Origin: Microbacterium sp. XT11
GTDB lineage: Bacteria; Actinomycetota; Actinomycetes; Actinomycetales; Microbacteriaceae
Length of the DNA: 64,000 nucleotides
Assembly: GCF_001513675.1 (NCBI RefSeq)
Contig: NZ_CP013859.1
Span: 807,081 to 871,080 of the forward strand
Direction of reading: 5' to 3'
Of the stretch, positions 26,730 through 35,819 are shown one piece after another. The notes under the pieces were generated by a model. It was not told the DNA's origin, did no database searches, and saw only the letters and a program-made list of their open reading frames with translations. Numbering within the stretch: position 1 is the first letter of the stretch; the number at the start of each line of letters is the position of its first letter. Made by a program: the position numbers and the translations under genes.

Positions 26730-27404
26730 TCACGGCCGCGGCAGGAGCAGGCCGCGCAGCAGCACGCCGGGGGCTCGCTTCGCGGCATCCGCCCGCACAC
26801 CCGCGTCATCCGCCCGCACACCCGCGTCATCCGCCCGCACACCCACGGCATCCGCCCGCCCGTCCACGGCATCCGCCCGCCCGTCGGCCCCGAGCGCCCA
26901 TTCATCGACGGCGCGCAGCGTGGCGAAGGCCGCCGCGGCGAGCAGGTCGACCGGCAGGTCGTCGCGCACCTCCCCCGAGGCGACGCCCTGACGGAGCACG
27001 CGCTCGACCCAGCTGCGCACGTCGTCGAGCAGGGCCGTGCGCGCGTCGCTCGCCCCCGTCGCCGGCAGGTAGAAGATGCGTCCGAGCAGGTCGAGGGCGG
27101 CGTTGCGCGCTGCGAGATCGCCGAATTCGGCGACGGTGCGATCGACCTGATCCCAGAAGCGTCCGCCGGAGAACTCCGCCGGATCGGGAGCCGTCCACTG
27201 CGCGGCCACGTCGTCGACGAGGGCGACGACGACCGCGTCGAACAGCTCCGCCTTGGAGCCGACAGCGTGGTAGAACGAGCTCTTGCTGAGCCCGGCAGCA
27301 CGGATGATCCGATTCAGCGATGCGCCCTCATATCCCGCGGCGGCGAACTCGGCCACCGTCGCCTGGATGAGCGCGTCGCGATGCGCCCCGCTGACCTGTG
27401 CCAT
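26730..27404 (-). CDS. TetR family transcriptional regulator
   Basis: The 224-residue regulator has a TetR helix-turn-helix (IQATVAEFAAAGYEGASLNRIIRAAGLSKSSFYHAVGSKAELFDAVV, residues about 13-60). The C-terminus carries a five-fold repeat of seven residues (GRADAVD, GRADAVG, VRADDAG, VRADDAG, VRADAAK) encoded by a 21-base tandem repeat, and probably is a disordered extension. The ATG at 27402-27404 follows a TATGCT -10 box by only 7 bases, so the mRNA is probably leaderless. Two TGGACC...GGTCCA operators lie between it and the divergent monooxygenase gene, which it likely represses along with itself. Confidence 0.88.
   Translation of the reverse strand: MAQVSGAHRDALIQATVAEFAAAGYEGASLNRIIRAAGLSKSSFYHAVGSKAELFDAVVVALVDDVAAQWTAPDPAEFSGGRFWDQVDRTVAEFGDLAARNAALDLLGRIFYLPATGASDARTALLDDVRSWVERVLRQGVASGEVRDDLPVDLLAAAAFATLRAVDEWALGADGRADAVDGRADAVGVRADDAGVRADDAGVRADAAKRAPGVLLRGLLLPRP
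26781..26885. repeat. 21-base tandem repeat inside tetR (five copies)
   Basis: Five 21-base units tile exactly at 26781, 26802, 26823, 26844 and 26865. Units 2 and 3 are identical, units 4 and 5 are identical, and unit 1 differs from 2 by one base. They keep the reading frame, so copy number could change without loss of the protein. Confidence 0.85.
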
Positions 27405-27417
27405 GCGTCGAGCATAG

Positions 27418-27433
27418 TGGACCAGGCGGTCCA
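27418..27433. promoter_or_regulatory. TetR-type operator 1
   Basis: TGGACCAGGCGGTCCA is a near-perfect palindrome just upstream of the tetR -10 box (27412-27417, reverse). Binding there would block tetR transcription. Confidence 0.7.
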
Positions 27434-27452
27434 GACGGCGTATCGTGGTGGG

Positions 27453-27468
27453 TGGACCAGGTGGTCCA
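27453..27468. promoter_or_regulatory. TetR-type operator 2
   Basis: TGGACCAGGTGGTCCA has perfect 7-base arms and lies 35 bases from operator 1, just before the ribosome-binding site of the monooxygenase gene. A TATCGT -10 candidate at 27441-27446 sits between the two operators. Confidence 0.7.
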
Positions 27469-27478
27469 AGGGAGGGAC

Positions 27479-28714
27479 ATGCTCACCCACACATCGCTCG
27501 CCGCGCAGCTGGCGGCTCAGCGCGACGACCCGGTCCGCGTGCTCGTCGTCGGGGCCGGCATCGCCGGAATCACCCTGGCTCAGCTGCTGCGCCGAGACGG
27601 ACTGCATCCGGTCCTCATCGACCGGGCGCACGACGACGCGCATCCGGGATACATGCTTGCCCTCTTGCCCAACGCCGATGCAGCCATCGCCGACCTCGGA
27701 GCCATGGACCGATACCGCGCGCTGAGCGTGCCGCTCGAACGGTACCGCTTCCGCTCGCACCGAGGGCGCATCCTGCGCACCGATCCGCTCGGCGCACTCC
27801 TTCAGACCTACGGCGACTACCGCGGCATCTCGAGAGGCGAGCTGATCGAGGTCCTCACGGATGAGGGATGCGAGGTCACGTTCGGCGCGACGGTGACCTC
27901 CGTCGCGCGTGCCGGAGGCGGCGAGCGCACCGCGGAACTGATCACCGCCGACGGAACGGCGGTGCACGCGCGCTTCGACCTGATCGTCGGCGCCGACGGC
28001 ATCCGTTCGCGCATGCGCGATGTGCTGGGAGCCGGCGAGATCGAGGTCGTCGACACCCACTGGGCCGGATGGGTCGCGTGGGCGGAGGATGCCGACGGCG
28101 ATCCCGGACTGGGCGAAGAGCTGTGGGGAGCGGGGTTCTTCCTCGGCGTCTACCCGGTTCGCGGGCGTCTCGGCGTCTTCCTCGGCGGGCCGGCCCCCGA
28201 ACTGGCCGGCGGACCACGGCGCTTCGCCCAGACCGTGCGCGACCGCCTCGCCGAGCTCCCTCCCCGGCTCTCCGCCGCCGTCGACGCGATCGCCGCCGAT
28301 GACGACCCCTACCTGTGGCACCTCGACGACGCGCGCGTGCGCCGATGGGTCCTTCCCGACGGCGTGCTGCTCGGGGATGCCGCAGCCGGATTCCTCCCGA
28401 CCGCCGGTGTCGGGGCCGCCATGGCCATGGAATCGGCATGGATGCTGGCGCGTATGCTCCGCGGAACGGATCGGCGGATGCTGCACGGCGCGCTCACCGA
28501 GTGGGAACGCATCGAACGTCCCCGCGTCGAATCGGCGCAGCAGAACTCTCGGACGCTGGCGCGCCTGATGTTCCGCCGCGGCCGGGTGATCGCCTGGTTG
28601 CGCGAAGTGGCGTTGCGGGTGCTCACGGTGCGCGCCGCGCTCGGTCCGATCGTGCGGCTGGTCGCCGAGCGCCCTGACCCGGGGTTCGGGTCGGCTGGTC
28701 GGCCGGACTCCTGA
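27479..28714 (+). CDS. FAD-dependent monooxygenase (UbiH/PHBH type)
   Basis: The 411-residue flavoprotein has the FAD dinucleotide motif VLVVGAGIAGITLAQLLRRDG (residues about 21-41), the middle DG motif LIVGADGIRSRMRDVLGA, and the second FAD motif GVLLGDAAAGFLPTAGVGAAMAMESAWML. These place it with group A aromatic/antibiotic hydroxylases. The ATG at 27479 has GGAGGG upstream; a longer frame upstream would cross the operators. It is divergent from the TetR gene and likely under its control, so it may act on the TetR inducer. Such pairs often serve detoxification, including tetracycline-type drugs; the substrate cannot be told here. Confidence 0.88.
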   Translation: MLTHTSLAAQLAAQRDDPVRVLVVGAGIAGITLAQLLRRDGLHPVLIDRAHDDAHPGYMLALLPNADAAIADLGAMDRYRALSVPLERYRFRSHRGRILRTDPLGALLQTYGDYRGISRGELIEVLTDEGCEVTFGATVTSVARAGGGERTAELITADGTAVHARFDLIVGADGIRSRMRDVLGAGEIEVVDTHWAGWVAWAEDADGDPGLGEELWGAGFFLGVYPVRGRLGVFLGGPAPELAGGPRRFAQTVRDRLAELPPRLSAAVDAIAADDDPYLWHLDDARVRRWVLPDGVLLGDAAAGFLPTAGVGAAMAMESAWMLARMLRGTDRRMLHGALTEWERIERPRVESAQQNSRTLARLMFRRGRVIAWLREVALRVLTVRAALGPIVRLVAERPDPGFGSAGRPDS

Positions 28715-28716
28715 TC

Positions 28717-28778
28717 GTTTCGAGTCGCATGATTTGCCCTGTTTTGCAGCGTTTGAGGGCAAATCATGCGACTCGAAC
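28717..28778. repeat. Dispersed palindrome family A, copy 2
   Basis: Arms 28719-28740 and 28756-28777 are perfect over 22 bases with a 15-base loop. It begins 3 bases after the monooxygenase stop, between convergent genes, so it can serve as a bidirectional terminator. Confidence 0.85.
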
Positions 28779-28796
28779 AGTGAGGACGGCGGCGGC

Positions 28797-31700
28797 TCAG
28801 CTGCTCACGCGACGGCGGCCCCGACGCCAGAGCAGCACGCCTGCGGCGAGTGCGACGAGCGCACCGGCCGCGATCGAGGCCGACCACACCGCAGAGGCGC
28901 CGGTCGTGGCGAGTCCGCCCGGTGCCGTCGACCCACCGCTTTCGGGACGGCCGCCTGCCGCGGCATCGCCACCTGCGCCGGCGCCAGACCCGTCGGATGC
29001 CGCGCCGTCGGATGCCGCACCGGACGCCGCACCCGCCGCGTCAGCCGCTCCGTCAGCAGAGGCATCCGCGTCGGCACCAGCACCGGCGCCAGCACCAGCA
29101 CCGCCCGCATCGCTCGACCCGTCAGCACCAGCACCAGCATCAGCACCGTCAGCACCAGCACCCTCAGCACCGGCATCAGCACCAGCACCCTCAGCACCGG
29201 CATCCGCACCGCCACCGGCATCCGCGCCACCGCCGGCATCGCTCGATCCCTCCGCCCCGGCGTCGGGGTCGCCGCCGCCCTCGGTGCCGGTGGCGACGAA
29301 CGTGCGCACCGCGGTGTACTCGACCCCGCCGAACGGACCGGTGGTCCGCACGTACCAGCCGTGCTCGCCCTCGTCGAGGTCACGCCAGGCGACGGATGCC
29401 GTCTGCCCGCTCACCACGCCGTCGACGCAGCCGACCTCGTGCGTCGTCAGGATGTCGGCGCGGAAGGCGTCGGTCGCGAGCGTCTTGGGGCGCGGCGCGA
29501 TGCCGCCTGCCGCGTACGGGATCTCGAACTCCTGCATCCCCGGAGGGCTGTTCAGCGATGCGTCGTCGGAGTCGAAGTCGTCGAGGGACGGCGAGTAGGT
29601 CCGCACGATGATGCGTCCCTGCTCGTTGTCGAAGTGCAGCAGGCGCAGGTAGCCGAGGCCGCCCTCCGGAAGACCCTGGTAGTCGAACAGCATGGAGTAC
29701 ACCGTGCGGTCCGCCACACCGTCTCCGTCATCGTCGAACTCGTCGAGCCGCGTGTAGGCGTCGTGATAGTGCCCTGAACCCACGGCGATCACGTTCGGGT
29801 TCGGCGCGACCACCTCGTCGAGGATGCGCTGCGGGAACGGCCCGAGGCCACCGGTGGTGAGCATGTACTCGTGCAGGTTCACCATGACCTTGCGCTCCGG
29901 GTACTGCCGGATCACCGCGTTCATCCAGTCGATGTCGGCCGAGTTCGACGCCTCGTCGTTGGGGTCGGGCCAGCCCATGTACAGCATGAGCAGGTCGACG
30001 CCGTCGACGCTGACGAGGTCGAAGTGACCCCGGTTGTCCTTGTACGACCCGCCGTACCAGGGGTTGTCGTCGAAGCGGTCGGCTCCGAAGTGCTCGCTGT
30101 ACGGACCGTAGTCGCCCTCGAAGTGGCCCACGTCGTGGTTGCCCGCGAGCACGCCGTAGGGCAGCCCTGCGTCGTCGAGCAGGTCGTACGCGGCATCCGC
30201 GTTCTTCCACTGGTGCGCCAGCGTGTGATCGTCGACGATGTCGCCCGTGTGCGTGACGTACTGCAGGTTGAGCTCGTCGCGCTGGTCGATAAGGAACCGG
30301 TTGATGTCCAGCTGGTGCTGGTACCAGACGTCGCTGCCGCCCGTGCCCGCCTGCTGGCCCTCGTTGCTGTTGTAGTACTGCGTGTCGGACTCCCACGCGA
30401 GCGTGAAGTCGTACTGGTCCCGCGGGGTCGCATCCGCGTGGAACGGCGTCACGTCGGACTCCCGCGTCGAGGTGTCGGTCGCCGCCCACCCCTCGGAGTG
30501 CTGCACGAGGAAGGTGAGCGTGCCGTCGACCGCGTGCCCCGCGATCGGCACCTGCGCGTCGAGCGTGAACGACGTCGGCGCGCCGCCCGTCGTGACGTAG
30601 CGGTCGACCTCCTCCCACGTCCCCCGCGTCGTGCGCACGTACAGGAGCACCTTCGCGTCGGCGTTCGCCGATCCGGCCCACGCCACCCGGGCGTCCGCGT
30701 CGGCGCCGGCATCCGCCGGGACGTCGACCGTGAAGAGCTGATACGGCATCGCGGTCGACGACGTCTCCTCGACGGCGATGCCGTCGGTGCCGGTGAGCCG
30801 GGAGAGCTCGTCCTCGCTGAGCGGGGTCGCACCGCGGCGATCCGTCGCGCCCGCGTCGGTGGTCGTGCCCGAGGACACCCGCACCTCGGCATCCGCCGGC
30901 GTGTAGGTGTACCCCTCCGCGAAGCAGACCTCCATGCGGTCGTCGACGTTCGACCCGGGGATCGCCGAGAGCTCGGCGGAGTCGCCCTCGACGGTCGCGC
31001 CGTCGTCGGGGGTCACGAGCGTCGTGCGAGGCATCTCGTCGGCGGTCGTGAAGGCGGTCGTCACGGTCGAGATGTTGCCCACGGCGTCGCTCGCCGTGAT
31101 CACGGCGACGTGGTCTCCCGGGGTCAGGGCCAGCGAGGAGGTCTCGGTGGGCAGGGCGATGTCGGCGCCGTCGAGCGACGCGGTGATCGACCGGAAGCCC
31201 GAACCGGTATCCGTCGCGATCGCGTCGATCGTGAACGGGCCGCGGTACTGCATGCCGTCGGTGAGCGTGCCCGTGATCTCCGGCGCCGTGTTGTCGACGC
31301 GCACCGTGCGGGTGACGGTCCCCTCGGCCGCCGCGACGGTGACCGTGTGGGCGCCGTCGGCGACGGCCGTGGTGTCCCACAGCGTCGACACGGAGTCGAA
31401 CGCGTCGTCCGGGATGGTGAAGGTCGCGAGGAAGTACACGAGGTTGGCGTCGCTGAGGTTGATCCGCTCCGCCGCGTCCTTCGGGCACGAGCGGGGCGTG
31501 AGCTCCTGCCCCTCCCCCGCGCCCGAGCACGAGGTCGGGCGCAGCACGCGTCCGTCCGGCAGTGCCAGGCGTGGGTTCATGAAAGTGAAGTCGTCGTTGT
31601 TCTCGTTCGGGTCGGGGTTCGGCCAGGCCTTGGTGCCCGCGTAGACGCCGATCGTCAGCTGCTCGCCGCGCACGACCTCGTCGACGGGCACGTCGGCGTC

Positions 31701-34019
31701 GACCGTGACGATGCGGTCGTAGTAGCCCTCGTCGAAGATCCGCAGCACGTTGTCGCCCAGCTTGATGCCGTTGCGGAAGAAGGCGTCGGTCGACGTCGCG
31801 TCGATCGCGAACTTCGGCGCCTTCTCCAGCGAGGGGATGCCGTCGGCGACCGGAGCCCCGTCGATGCGCAGGTCGAGCGACGTCGCGTCGCCGTCGGTCG
31901 TGGCGACCACGGGCGTCTGCGCGTTCACGAACTCCCCCTCTCCGAGGTTGAGTCGCACGGGGTCGGGGGTCGTGTCATCGAGCGTCAGGCGGACGGGACC
32001 GAGGGTGCTCTGCGTCGATCCGTCGCCCGCCGTCACGGTGTACTCGATCCACCGCTTGCCGTACACGTCGACCGCGGGGAGGGAGTACAGGTACCTGTTC
32101 GCCGACGAGAACGTCAGGTTGCGCGTCTCGCTGCCGCCGAGGTCGTCGGTCAGCGTGAGCGTGACCCGGCGCACCAGCACGTCATCCGTGATGTCGAAGC
32201 CGAGCTCGACACCGTCGGTTCCGGGGACCTCCGATCCTCCCGTGAGGTCGGCGATCACCGGGGCCGTCCCGGCGGCGGGGTAGGGCACGAAGGCGCCGGC
32301 GACCTGGTCGTCGCTCACCGATCCCGGAGTCGGCGCACCGAGACGGAGCATCGTCTGCGTCGTGCCGGCGGGGTCGCCGGGGGCCCACAGGGCGGATGCC
32401 GGGTCGGCGGGGTTCCACGCGTACTGGATGGCCGTGCTCGCCGTGGTCTGCGCGTCGTCGAAGTAGTACGCGCGGGAGACGTCGTGGCCGCTCTTCGTGG
32501 AGAGCTGGAGCCCGCGCGACCCGCCGTTGGCCATACCGCCCGAGCTGATGGTGAGCAGGTCCTCGCCCAGCGTGAGCTGCGTGCCGAACGCGGCGTTGAA
32601 GTCGTCGGCGGTGAGCCCCGCGGCCTGCACGGCGGGGTTCTGGATCCACAGCACCAGGGTCTTTCCCGGGGCGATGACCGGCTCTCCCGGCCCCGCGGGC
32701 CAGAGGGTCGAGGCGTTCGTCTTGGGTCCCGACAGGTTGTTGTCGGTGGTGAGGTAGCTCAGCACGTAGTCGCCGAAGCCGACCGGTGTGTCGGACGCGT
32801 TGTACACCTCGATGAACTCGTAGGCGTCGGAGCCCGACACGTTCGCGGTGTCGGGTGCGACCTCGGTGATCTGCAGCAGCGGTCCGTCGGAGTCGGGGTC
32901 GGTGGGCTTGGTGAGAGCGCTCGTGACCTGCTCGACCGTGATCGTGCCGGGTGTGGGCTGCGCCGCCGCGCCGGTCGGGTCGAAGGCGAGCAGCCTGGCC
33001 TCACTGCTGCCGAGGAGGTCGGGAACCGCGAACTGCGCGTTCCACGGCGTCGAGCTGGAGCCGTCGTCGGCGGGCACCCAGGCGCGGCTGAGGGTGGCTC
33101 CGGAGGCGTCGGTGATGCTGAAGCCCCGGTCCCCGCCGTTCGCGAAGCCGGCCTGCGGGCCGAAGCGGAACACGGGCACGTCGGCCGCCACGCCGTAGAA
33201 CGCGCGGAACTGGTCCTTCGTGAGGCTCTGGCGCGGGTCGCCCTGGCCGTAGTTCATCCAGAACACAGCGACGCCGCCCGCCGGGATCACGGCCGGAGCG
33301 TCCGCCTCGGCCTCGAGGTGGATGAGGGGCTGCACGGTGCCCGTGTTCCAGCGGCTGGTGTGGTACCGGAACTGGATGCCGGAGGCGTCGAGGTCGATCG
33401 CGGCATCCGTGGTGTTGGTGACCTCGACGTACTCCCAGTTGTCGGCACCGGGGTTGTCGCCGTTGATCTCGGTGATCACGAGGGGCCAGTGCGGTCCCGC
33501 GTTCCCCGCGGTGCCCGGCACCGTCTCGGCGACGGCGAGCGCGGCGGCGTCGGTGGCGTCGGTGGCGGTGGCGTCAGCGGCGGCATCGGGGGCGGTGCCG
33601 CCGGCGGGTGCCGTGTCGTCCTCGGTGCCGGCCGGCGGGGTCACGGTGCCGGAGGCGTCGGAGCTGCCGGAGGTGCCGGCATCCGGCGCGGGCGTCTCCG
33701 ACCCGGGCGCCGGCGTGGGGCTGGCCGGGCTCGTCGGGCTCGGCGATGAGGATCCGGCATCCGGTGTCGGGGTCGGGGTGCTGGCCCCGGAGTCCGGCGT
33801 CCCCTCTGTCCCGGACGCCGGCGGGGTCGTCTGCTCCGCGACGGGTGCGGTCTCCGCGCCGGGCGTGGGCGCCGGGCTCTCGGATGCGGCAGGAGCGGCG
33901 GAGTCTTCAGCGATGGCCGCGGACGCCGAGAGCGGCAGCGCGCCGGTCGACATGGTCGTGGCGAGCACGGTGGCGGCGAGCACGCCGGCGCAGGCGCGGC
34001 GGAGGGATGGTCGGGGCAT
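28797..34019 (-). CDS. Large surface-anchored metallophosphoesterase with lamin-tail domains
   Basis: The 1740-residue protein starts with a signal peptide (to about residue 35, ending SASAAIA). A low-complexity Pro/Ala/Thr/Ser/Gly stretch follows to about 170, then two lamin-tail-type domains (ITEINGDNPGADNWEYVEVTN near 180 and ITEVAPDTANVSGSDAYEFIEVYN near 383), Ig-like regions, and a calcineurin-type phosphoesterase domain with THTGDIVDD (about 1260), AGNHDVGH (about 1292) and GSGHYHDAY (about 1418). The Ala/Gly/Asp-rich C-terminal region holds degenerate tandem repeats and ends LATTGAS (about 1704), a hydrophobic helix and RRGRRR, a sortase-type signal. It probably cleaves extracellular phosphoesters at the wall. 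The start is ATG at 34017-34019. Confidence 0.87.
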   Translation of the reverse strand: MPRPSLRRACAGVLAATVLATTMSTGALPLSASAAIAEDSAAPAASESPAPTPGAETAPVAEQTTPPASGTEGTPDSGASTPTPTPDAGSSSPSPTSPASPTPAPGSETPAPDAGTSGSSDASGTVTPPAGTEDDTAPAGGTAPDAAADATATDATDAAALAVAETVPGTAGNAGPHWPLVITEINGDNPGADNWEYVEVTNTTDAAIDLDASGIQFRYHTSRWNTGTVQPLIHLEAEADAPAVIPAGGVAVFWMNYGQGDPRQSLTKDQFRAFYGVAADVPVFRFGPQAGFANGGDRGFSITDASGATLSRAWVPADDGSSSTPWNAQFAVPDLLGSSEARLLAFDPTGAAAQPTPGTITVEQVTSALTKPTDPDSDGPLLQITEVAPDTANVSGSDAYEFIEVYNASDTPVGFGDYVLSYLTTDNNLSGPKTNASTLWPAGPGEPVIAPGKTLVLWIQNPAVQAAGLTADDFNAAFGTQLTLGEDLLTISSGGMANGGSRGLQLSTKSGHDVSRAYYFDDAQTTASTAIQYAWNPADPASALWAPGDPAGTTQTMLRLGAPTPGSVSDDQVAGAFVPYPAAGTAPVIADLTGGSEVPGTDGVELGFDITDDVLVRRVTLTLTDDLGGSETRNLTFSSANRYLYSLPAVDVYGKRWIEYTVTAGDGSTQSTLGPVRLTLDDTTPDPVRLNLGEGEFVNAQTPVVATTDGDATSLDLRIDGAPVADGIPSLEKAPKFAIDATSTDAFFRNGIKLGDNVLRIFDEGYYDRIVTVDADVPVDEVVRGEQLTIGVYAGTKAWPNPDPNENNDDFTFMNPRLALPDGRVLRPTSCSGAGEGQELTPRSCPKDAAERINLSDANLVYFLATFTIPDDAFDSVSTLWDTTAVADGAHTVTVAAAEGTVTRTVRVDNTAPEITGTLTDGMQYRGPFTIDAIATDTGSGFRSITASLDGADIALPTETSSLALTPGDHVAVITASDAVGNISTVTTAFTTADEMPRTTLVTPDDGATVEGDSAELSAIPGSNVDDRMEVCFAEGYTYTPADAEVRVSSGTTTDAGATDRRGATPLSEDELSRLTGTDGIAVEETSSTAMPYQLFTVDVPADAGADADARVAWAGSANADAKVLLYVRTTRGTWEEVDRYVTTGGAPTSFTLDAQVPIAGHAVDGTLTFLVQHSEGWAATDTSTRESDVTPFHADATPRDQYDFTLAWESDTQYYNSNEGQQAGTGGSDVWYQHQLDINRFLIDQRDELNLQYVTHTGDIVDDHTLAHQWKNADAAYDLLDDAGLPYGVLAGNHDVGHFEGDYGPYSEHFGADRFDDNPWYGGSYKDNRGHFDLVSVDGVDLLMLYMGWPDPNDEASNSADIDWMNAVIRQYPERKVMVNLHEYMLTTGGLGPFPQRILDEVVAPNPNVIAVGSGHYHDAYTRLDEFDDDGDGVADRTVYSMLFDYQGLPEGGLGYLRLLHFDNEQGRIIVRTYSPSLDDFDSDDASLNSPPGMQEFEIPYAAGGIAPRPKTLATDAFRADILTTHEVGCVDGVVSGQTASVAWRDLDEGEHGWYVRTTGPFGGVEYTAVRTFVATGTEGGGDPDAGAEGSSDAGGGADAGGGADAGAEGAGADAGAEGAGADGADAGAGADGSSDAGGAGAGAGAGADADASADGAADAAGAASGAASDGAASDGSGAGAGGDAAAGGRPESGGSTAPGGLATTGASAVWSASIAAGALVALAAGVLLWRRGRRRVSS
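29070..29245. repeat. Low-complexity coding repeat in the surface phosphoesterase
   Basis: Degenerate units built from GCACCAGCACC and CTCAGCACCGGCATC recur many times on the plus strand here. They encode the Ala/Gly/Asp-rich stalk before the sorting signal. Copy number is likely unstable. Confidence 0.75.
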
Positions 34020-34133
34020 GACGGAGGAACCTCTTCGGGGGGTGGGGGGCGCCGCCCTTTATATGGTTCCCAGGTGGCCCGGAGGTAACGCGCCGCCGCC
34101 GTCCGGTGAACGCGCGGGAAACCCCGCCCCCAC

Positions 34134-34194
34134 GTTTCGAGTCGCATGTTTTGCCCCGAAATCGCCGAAATCAGGGCAAAACATGCGACTCGAA
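34134..34194. repeat. Dispersed palindrome family A, copy 3
   Basis: Arms 34136-34156 and 34174-34194 are perfect over 21 bases with a 17-base loop. The core differs from copy 2 by one base (TGTTTTGCCC instead of TGATTTGCCC), and the change is matched in the other arm. It lies 41 bases past the 3' end of the luciferase-like gene and before the start of the phosphoesterase gene. Confidence 0.85.
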
Positions 34195-34235
34195 CCGGGT
34201 ACGAATGCCGTCAGGCGGCAACCGTACGGATGCCG

Positions 34236-35291
34236 TCAGGCGGGGTCGCCCTCGACCGGGCCCTCGGTGTTCGGCTTCCACCCGAGCTCGGGCGCCACGT
34301 ACTTCGCGAACGACTCCAGAACGTGCAGGTTGTACTCGGGGCCGAGCTGGTTCGGGATGGTCAGCATGAGCGTGTCCGCCGCCATCACGGCCTCGTCCTG
34401 CTTCAGCTGCGACACGAGCACGTCGGGCTCGGCCGCGTAGGTCTTGCCGAAGGTCGAGCGGAACCCGTCGATCACGCCGATCTGGTCGGCGTTCTCCTCG
34501 CTGCGCAGACCGAAGTACGCGCGATCCATGTCGGACACGAGCGGGAACACGCTGCGGCTCACCGACACGCGCGGCCGTCCGGTGTGACCTGCCTCGCGGT
34601 AGGCGGCGCGGAACAGGTCGATCTGCTCGCGCTGCAACTCGTGGAACGGCTGGCCGGTCGCTTCGGTGACGAGCGTCGAGCTCATCATGTTGAGCCCCTT
34701 GCGGCCGGTCTCCTCGGCTGTGGCGCGCGAGCCGGATCCCCACCAGATGTGGTCGCGCAGCGTGGGTGACTGCGGCTCGATGGCGAGGTACCGACCGGCG
34801 CCGACCATCCGCGGGTCACCCGGCGCGATGCGCTCACCCTCGATCGCCGCGAGGAAGAGGTCGAACTTCTCGCGGGCGAGCACGCTGCCCCGCTCCGTGT
34901 CTTCGCGGTCGACGTAGCCGAAGGTCTCGTAGCCGCGCAGCGCCGTCTCGGGTGACCCGCGGCTCACGCCGAGCGCGACGCGGCCGTCGGCGATGAGGTC
35001 GAGCGCGGCCGCTTCCTCGGCGAACTGGAACGGGTTCTCGTAGCGCATGTCGATCACGCCGGTGCCGACCTCGATGCGCTGCGTGCGGGCCGCCATCGCC
35101 GACAGGAGCGGCATGGGCGAGGCCGCCTGACGTGCCCAGTGGTGCACGCGCACGTACGCGCCGTTCACCCCGAGCTCATCGGCGCCTTCGGCGAGCTCGA
35201 TGGTCTGCCGGAGCATGTCACCCGCGGTGCGGGTCGCCGATCCGGGGACGTCGCCGTAGTGCCCGAACGAGAGGAATCCGAAAGCCTTCAT
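34236..35291 (-). CDS. LLM-class flavin-dependent oxidoreductase
   Basis: The 351-residue protein is a luciferase-like monooxygenase: MKAFGFLSFGHYGD start, GAYVRVHHWARQAASPMPLLSAMAARTQRIEVGTGVIDMRYENP (residues about 44-87), and GRVALGVSRGSPETALRGYETFGY. The last part has LMLTIPNQLGPEYNLHVLESFAKYVAPEL. The family uses reduced FMN or F420 on diverse small substrates. It starts 3 bases after the GNAT stop, which places it at the end of the tail-collar operon on the minus strand; a family A palindrome follows it. Confidence 0.87.
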   Translation of the reverse strand: MKAFGFLSFGHYGDVPGSATRTAGDMLRQTIELAEGADELGVNGAYVRVHHWARQAASPMPLLSAMAARTQRIEVGTGVIDMRYENPFQFAEEAAALDLIADGRVALGVSRGSPETALRGYETFGYVDREDTERGSVLAREKFDLFLAAIEGERIAPGDPRMVGAGRYLAIEPQSPTLRDHIWWGSGSRATAEETGRKGLNMMSSTLVTEATGQPFHELQREQIDLFRAAYREAGHTGRPRVSVSRSVFPLVSDMDRAYFGLRSEENADQIGVIDGFRSTFGKTYAAEPDVLVSQLKQDEAVMAADTLMLTIPNQLGPEYNLHVLESFAKYVAPELGWKPNTEGPVEGDPA

Positions 35292-35294
35292 GTT

Positions 35295-35819
35295 CTATGC
35301 AACCGAATGAATCTCGACGTATTCCCGCGAGGGTTCCCGACGCAGCTCGACGTACCCTCCCGCAGCATCCGCTCCCACAGCATCGACAGTGCCGACCGTG
35401 CCACCCACGGCGACGAACCCGTGCCGCTCGTACCACGCACGCGCCGGCGCGTCGTACCACGCCGACAACGACACCGGCAGACGTTCGGCATCGGCCTCTG
35501 CGAGCAGCCCCGCCAAGACCTCGCTCCCCACGCCCCTTCCCCGCCAGGCCGCGGCGACGACGATGTCACACAGGCGGATGCCGTCGCGCGTGGGCGCCGT
35601 CACCACGGCGCCCACCGGCATGCCGTCGCGCACGACGAGGTCGGCGACCGCGTCGGGAAAGCGCGACACGATCGCGTGCATCTTCGAGCGGATCTGCGCG
35701 GCGACGAGCGGGTCGGCGACGGCATCCGGCACGCCCTGCAGCGTGCGCCGCAGCTCCTCGGCCACGATCGCTTCGAACCGGGGGTCGTCGAACGCCACCC
35801 GCTCGCGTCGGTCACTCAC
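35295..35819 (-). CDS. GNAT family N-acetyltransferase in the tail-collar operon
   Basis: The 174-residue protein has a GNAT core with GIRLCDIVVAAAWRGRGVGSEVLAGLLAEA (acetyl-CoA binding, residues about 80-109) and PVSLSAWYDAPARAWYERHGFVAVG. It starts at the GTG at 35817-35819 and overlaps the stop of the last collar gene by 8 bases, so it is translated with it. GNAT genes are recurrent neighbours of Mdp/collar genes in other bacteria as far as recalled, but their substrate is unknown. Confidence 0.8.
   Translation of the reverse strand: MSDRRERVAFDDPRFEAIVAEELRRTLQGVPDAVADPLVAAQIRSKMHAIVSRFPDAVADLVVRDGMPVGAVVTAPTRDGIRLCDIVVAAAWRGRGVGSEVLAGLLAEADAERLPVSLSAWYDAPARAWYERHGFVAVGGTVGTVDAVGADAAGGYVELRREPSREYVEIHSVA

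Noticed and set aside
29871..33749. 1292-codon open frame opposite the surface phosphoesterase
   Set aside because: Its sequence is Arg/Val/Gly-rich without domains and is explained by third-position GC bias of the gene on the other strand, which has clear conserved motifs.
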